A stretch of DNA of 6,506 bases from assembly GCA_016840825.1 (NCBI GenBank), contig JAEORN010000372.1, positions 1 to 6,506 of the forward strand, written 5' to 3'. A program made the position numbers and the translations under genes. Source of the stretch: Candidatus Thorarchaeota archaeon. Lineage in GTDB: Archaea > Asgardarchaeota > Thorarchaeia > Thorarchaeales > Thorarchaeaceae. Position 1 is the first letter of the stretch, and the number at the start of each line of letters is the position of its first letter. Below are positions 6,443 through 6,506 of the stretch, one piece after another. The notes under the pieces are model-generated. The model had not been told where the DNA came from. It did no database searches and saw only the letters and a list, made by a program, of their open reading frames with translations.

Positions 6443-6450
6443 TTTATATT
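6443..6450 (+). promoter_or_regulatory. Archaeal TATA box between two direct repeats
   Basis: TTTATATT closely matches the archaeal TATA consensus. It is the first 8 bases of the 15-base spacer between the two 23-base repeats. Transcription on the + strand would start about 25 bases on, inside copy 2, and serve a gene beyond the right edge. The reverse reading, AATATAAA, is also TATA-like, so leftward transcription cannot be excluded. Confidence 0.55.
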
Positions 6451-6457
6451 CTTTCGA

Positions 6458-6480
6458 TGAGTTGCCAATACTTGGTTAAC
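6458..6480 (+). repeat. 23-base direct repeat, copy 2 (over the expected transcription start)
   Basis: Exact copy of 6420-6442, with a centre-to-centre distance of 38 bases. The bases before and after the two copies differ, so the repeat boundary is sharp. No third copy appears in the remaining 26 bases. If the TATA box at 6443 is used, this copy spans the transcription start and a bound protein would block initiation. Confidence 0.8.
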
Positions 6481-6506
6481 ACCATCTGTGGTTTAGGAAA
6501 TGTATA

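Larger units (their letters stand above)
6127..6506. other. 380-base intergenic region, no convincing gene, rich in repeats and signals
   Basis: No RNA gene or convincing protein gene is visible here. In order it holds the permease promoter (6149-6154), copy B of the shared element (6254-6276), an AT-rich weak hairpin (TCAAAA at 6311-6316 with TTTTGA at 6321-6326), two GCTATAAT octamers (6382-6389 and 6412-6419), and the two 23-base repeats flanking a TATA-like box (6420-6480). It appears to be a divergent regulatory region between the permease on the left and an unseen gene to the right. Confidence 0.6.

Noticed and set aside
6420..6480. Start of a CRISPR array
   Set aside because: The spacer between the two repeats is only 15 bases and contains a TATA-like box. 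No third copy follows at the same period and no cas gene is present.

Overview
The window reads as archaeal DNA. The evidence is TATA-like boxes near expected distances from start codons, Shine-Dalgarno-led GTG and TTG starts, a secreted protein rich in N-glycosylation sequons with a C-terminal membrane anchor, and an alanine aminotransferase very like those of archaea. The look of the surface protein and the moderate base composition suggest an uncultured lineage such as the Asgard (Thorarchaeota-like) group. That lineage call is an inference and needs a database search.

Left part, all on the + strand: the 3' end of an unrecognised gene (2-139), a hairpin plus T-run terminator (162-199), then a compact two-gene unit. 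This unit is a GbsR/MarR-like winged-helix regulator (271-753) followed after 6 bases by a CrtI/carotenoid-isomerase/RetSat-type FAD oxidoreductase (760-2268). The ribosome-binding site of the second gene is formed by the last codons of the first. A perfect 7+4+7 dyad (219-236) overlaps the AT-rich promoter region of the regulator and is a good candidate for an autoregulatory operator. A third + strand gene (2321-3988) begins 52 bases later. It encodes an exported, cell-surface-anchored protein with CBM9/DOMON-like beta domains, a fibronectin-III-like domain, a proline stalk and a membrane anchor.

Right part, on the - strand: a bidirectional terminator hairpin (3995-4044) separates the convergent blocks. 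Then come an alanine aminotransferase (4047-5246) and a TauE/SafE (TSUP) family permease (5353-6126). Each has its own probable promoter; the permease promoter is placed so that its mRNA would be leaderless or nearly so. A near-identical 23-25 base element lies upstream of both genes (5314-5338 and 6254-6276).

Right edge: 6127-6506 holds no convincing gene but is rich in signals. Two exact 23-base direct repeats (6420-6442 and 6458-6480), each with internal dyad symmetry, sit on either side of a consensus-like archaeal TATA box (6443-6450). This looks like the operator/promoter of a tightly controlled gene lying just beyond the window.

Most genes here are ordinary family members. The notable signals are the regulator-oxidoreductase unit and the unexplained repeated non-coding elements. 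No established defence, CRISPR or mobile system is visible.
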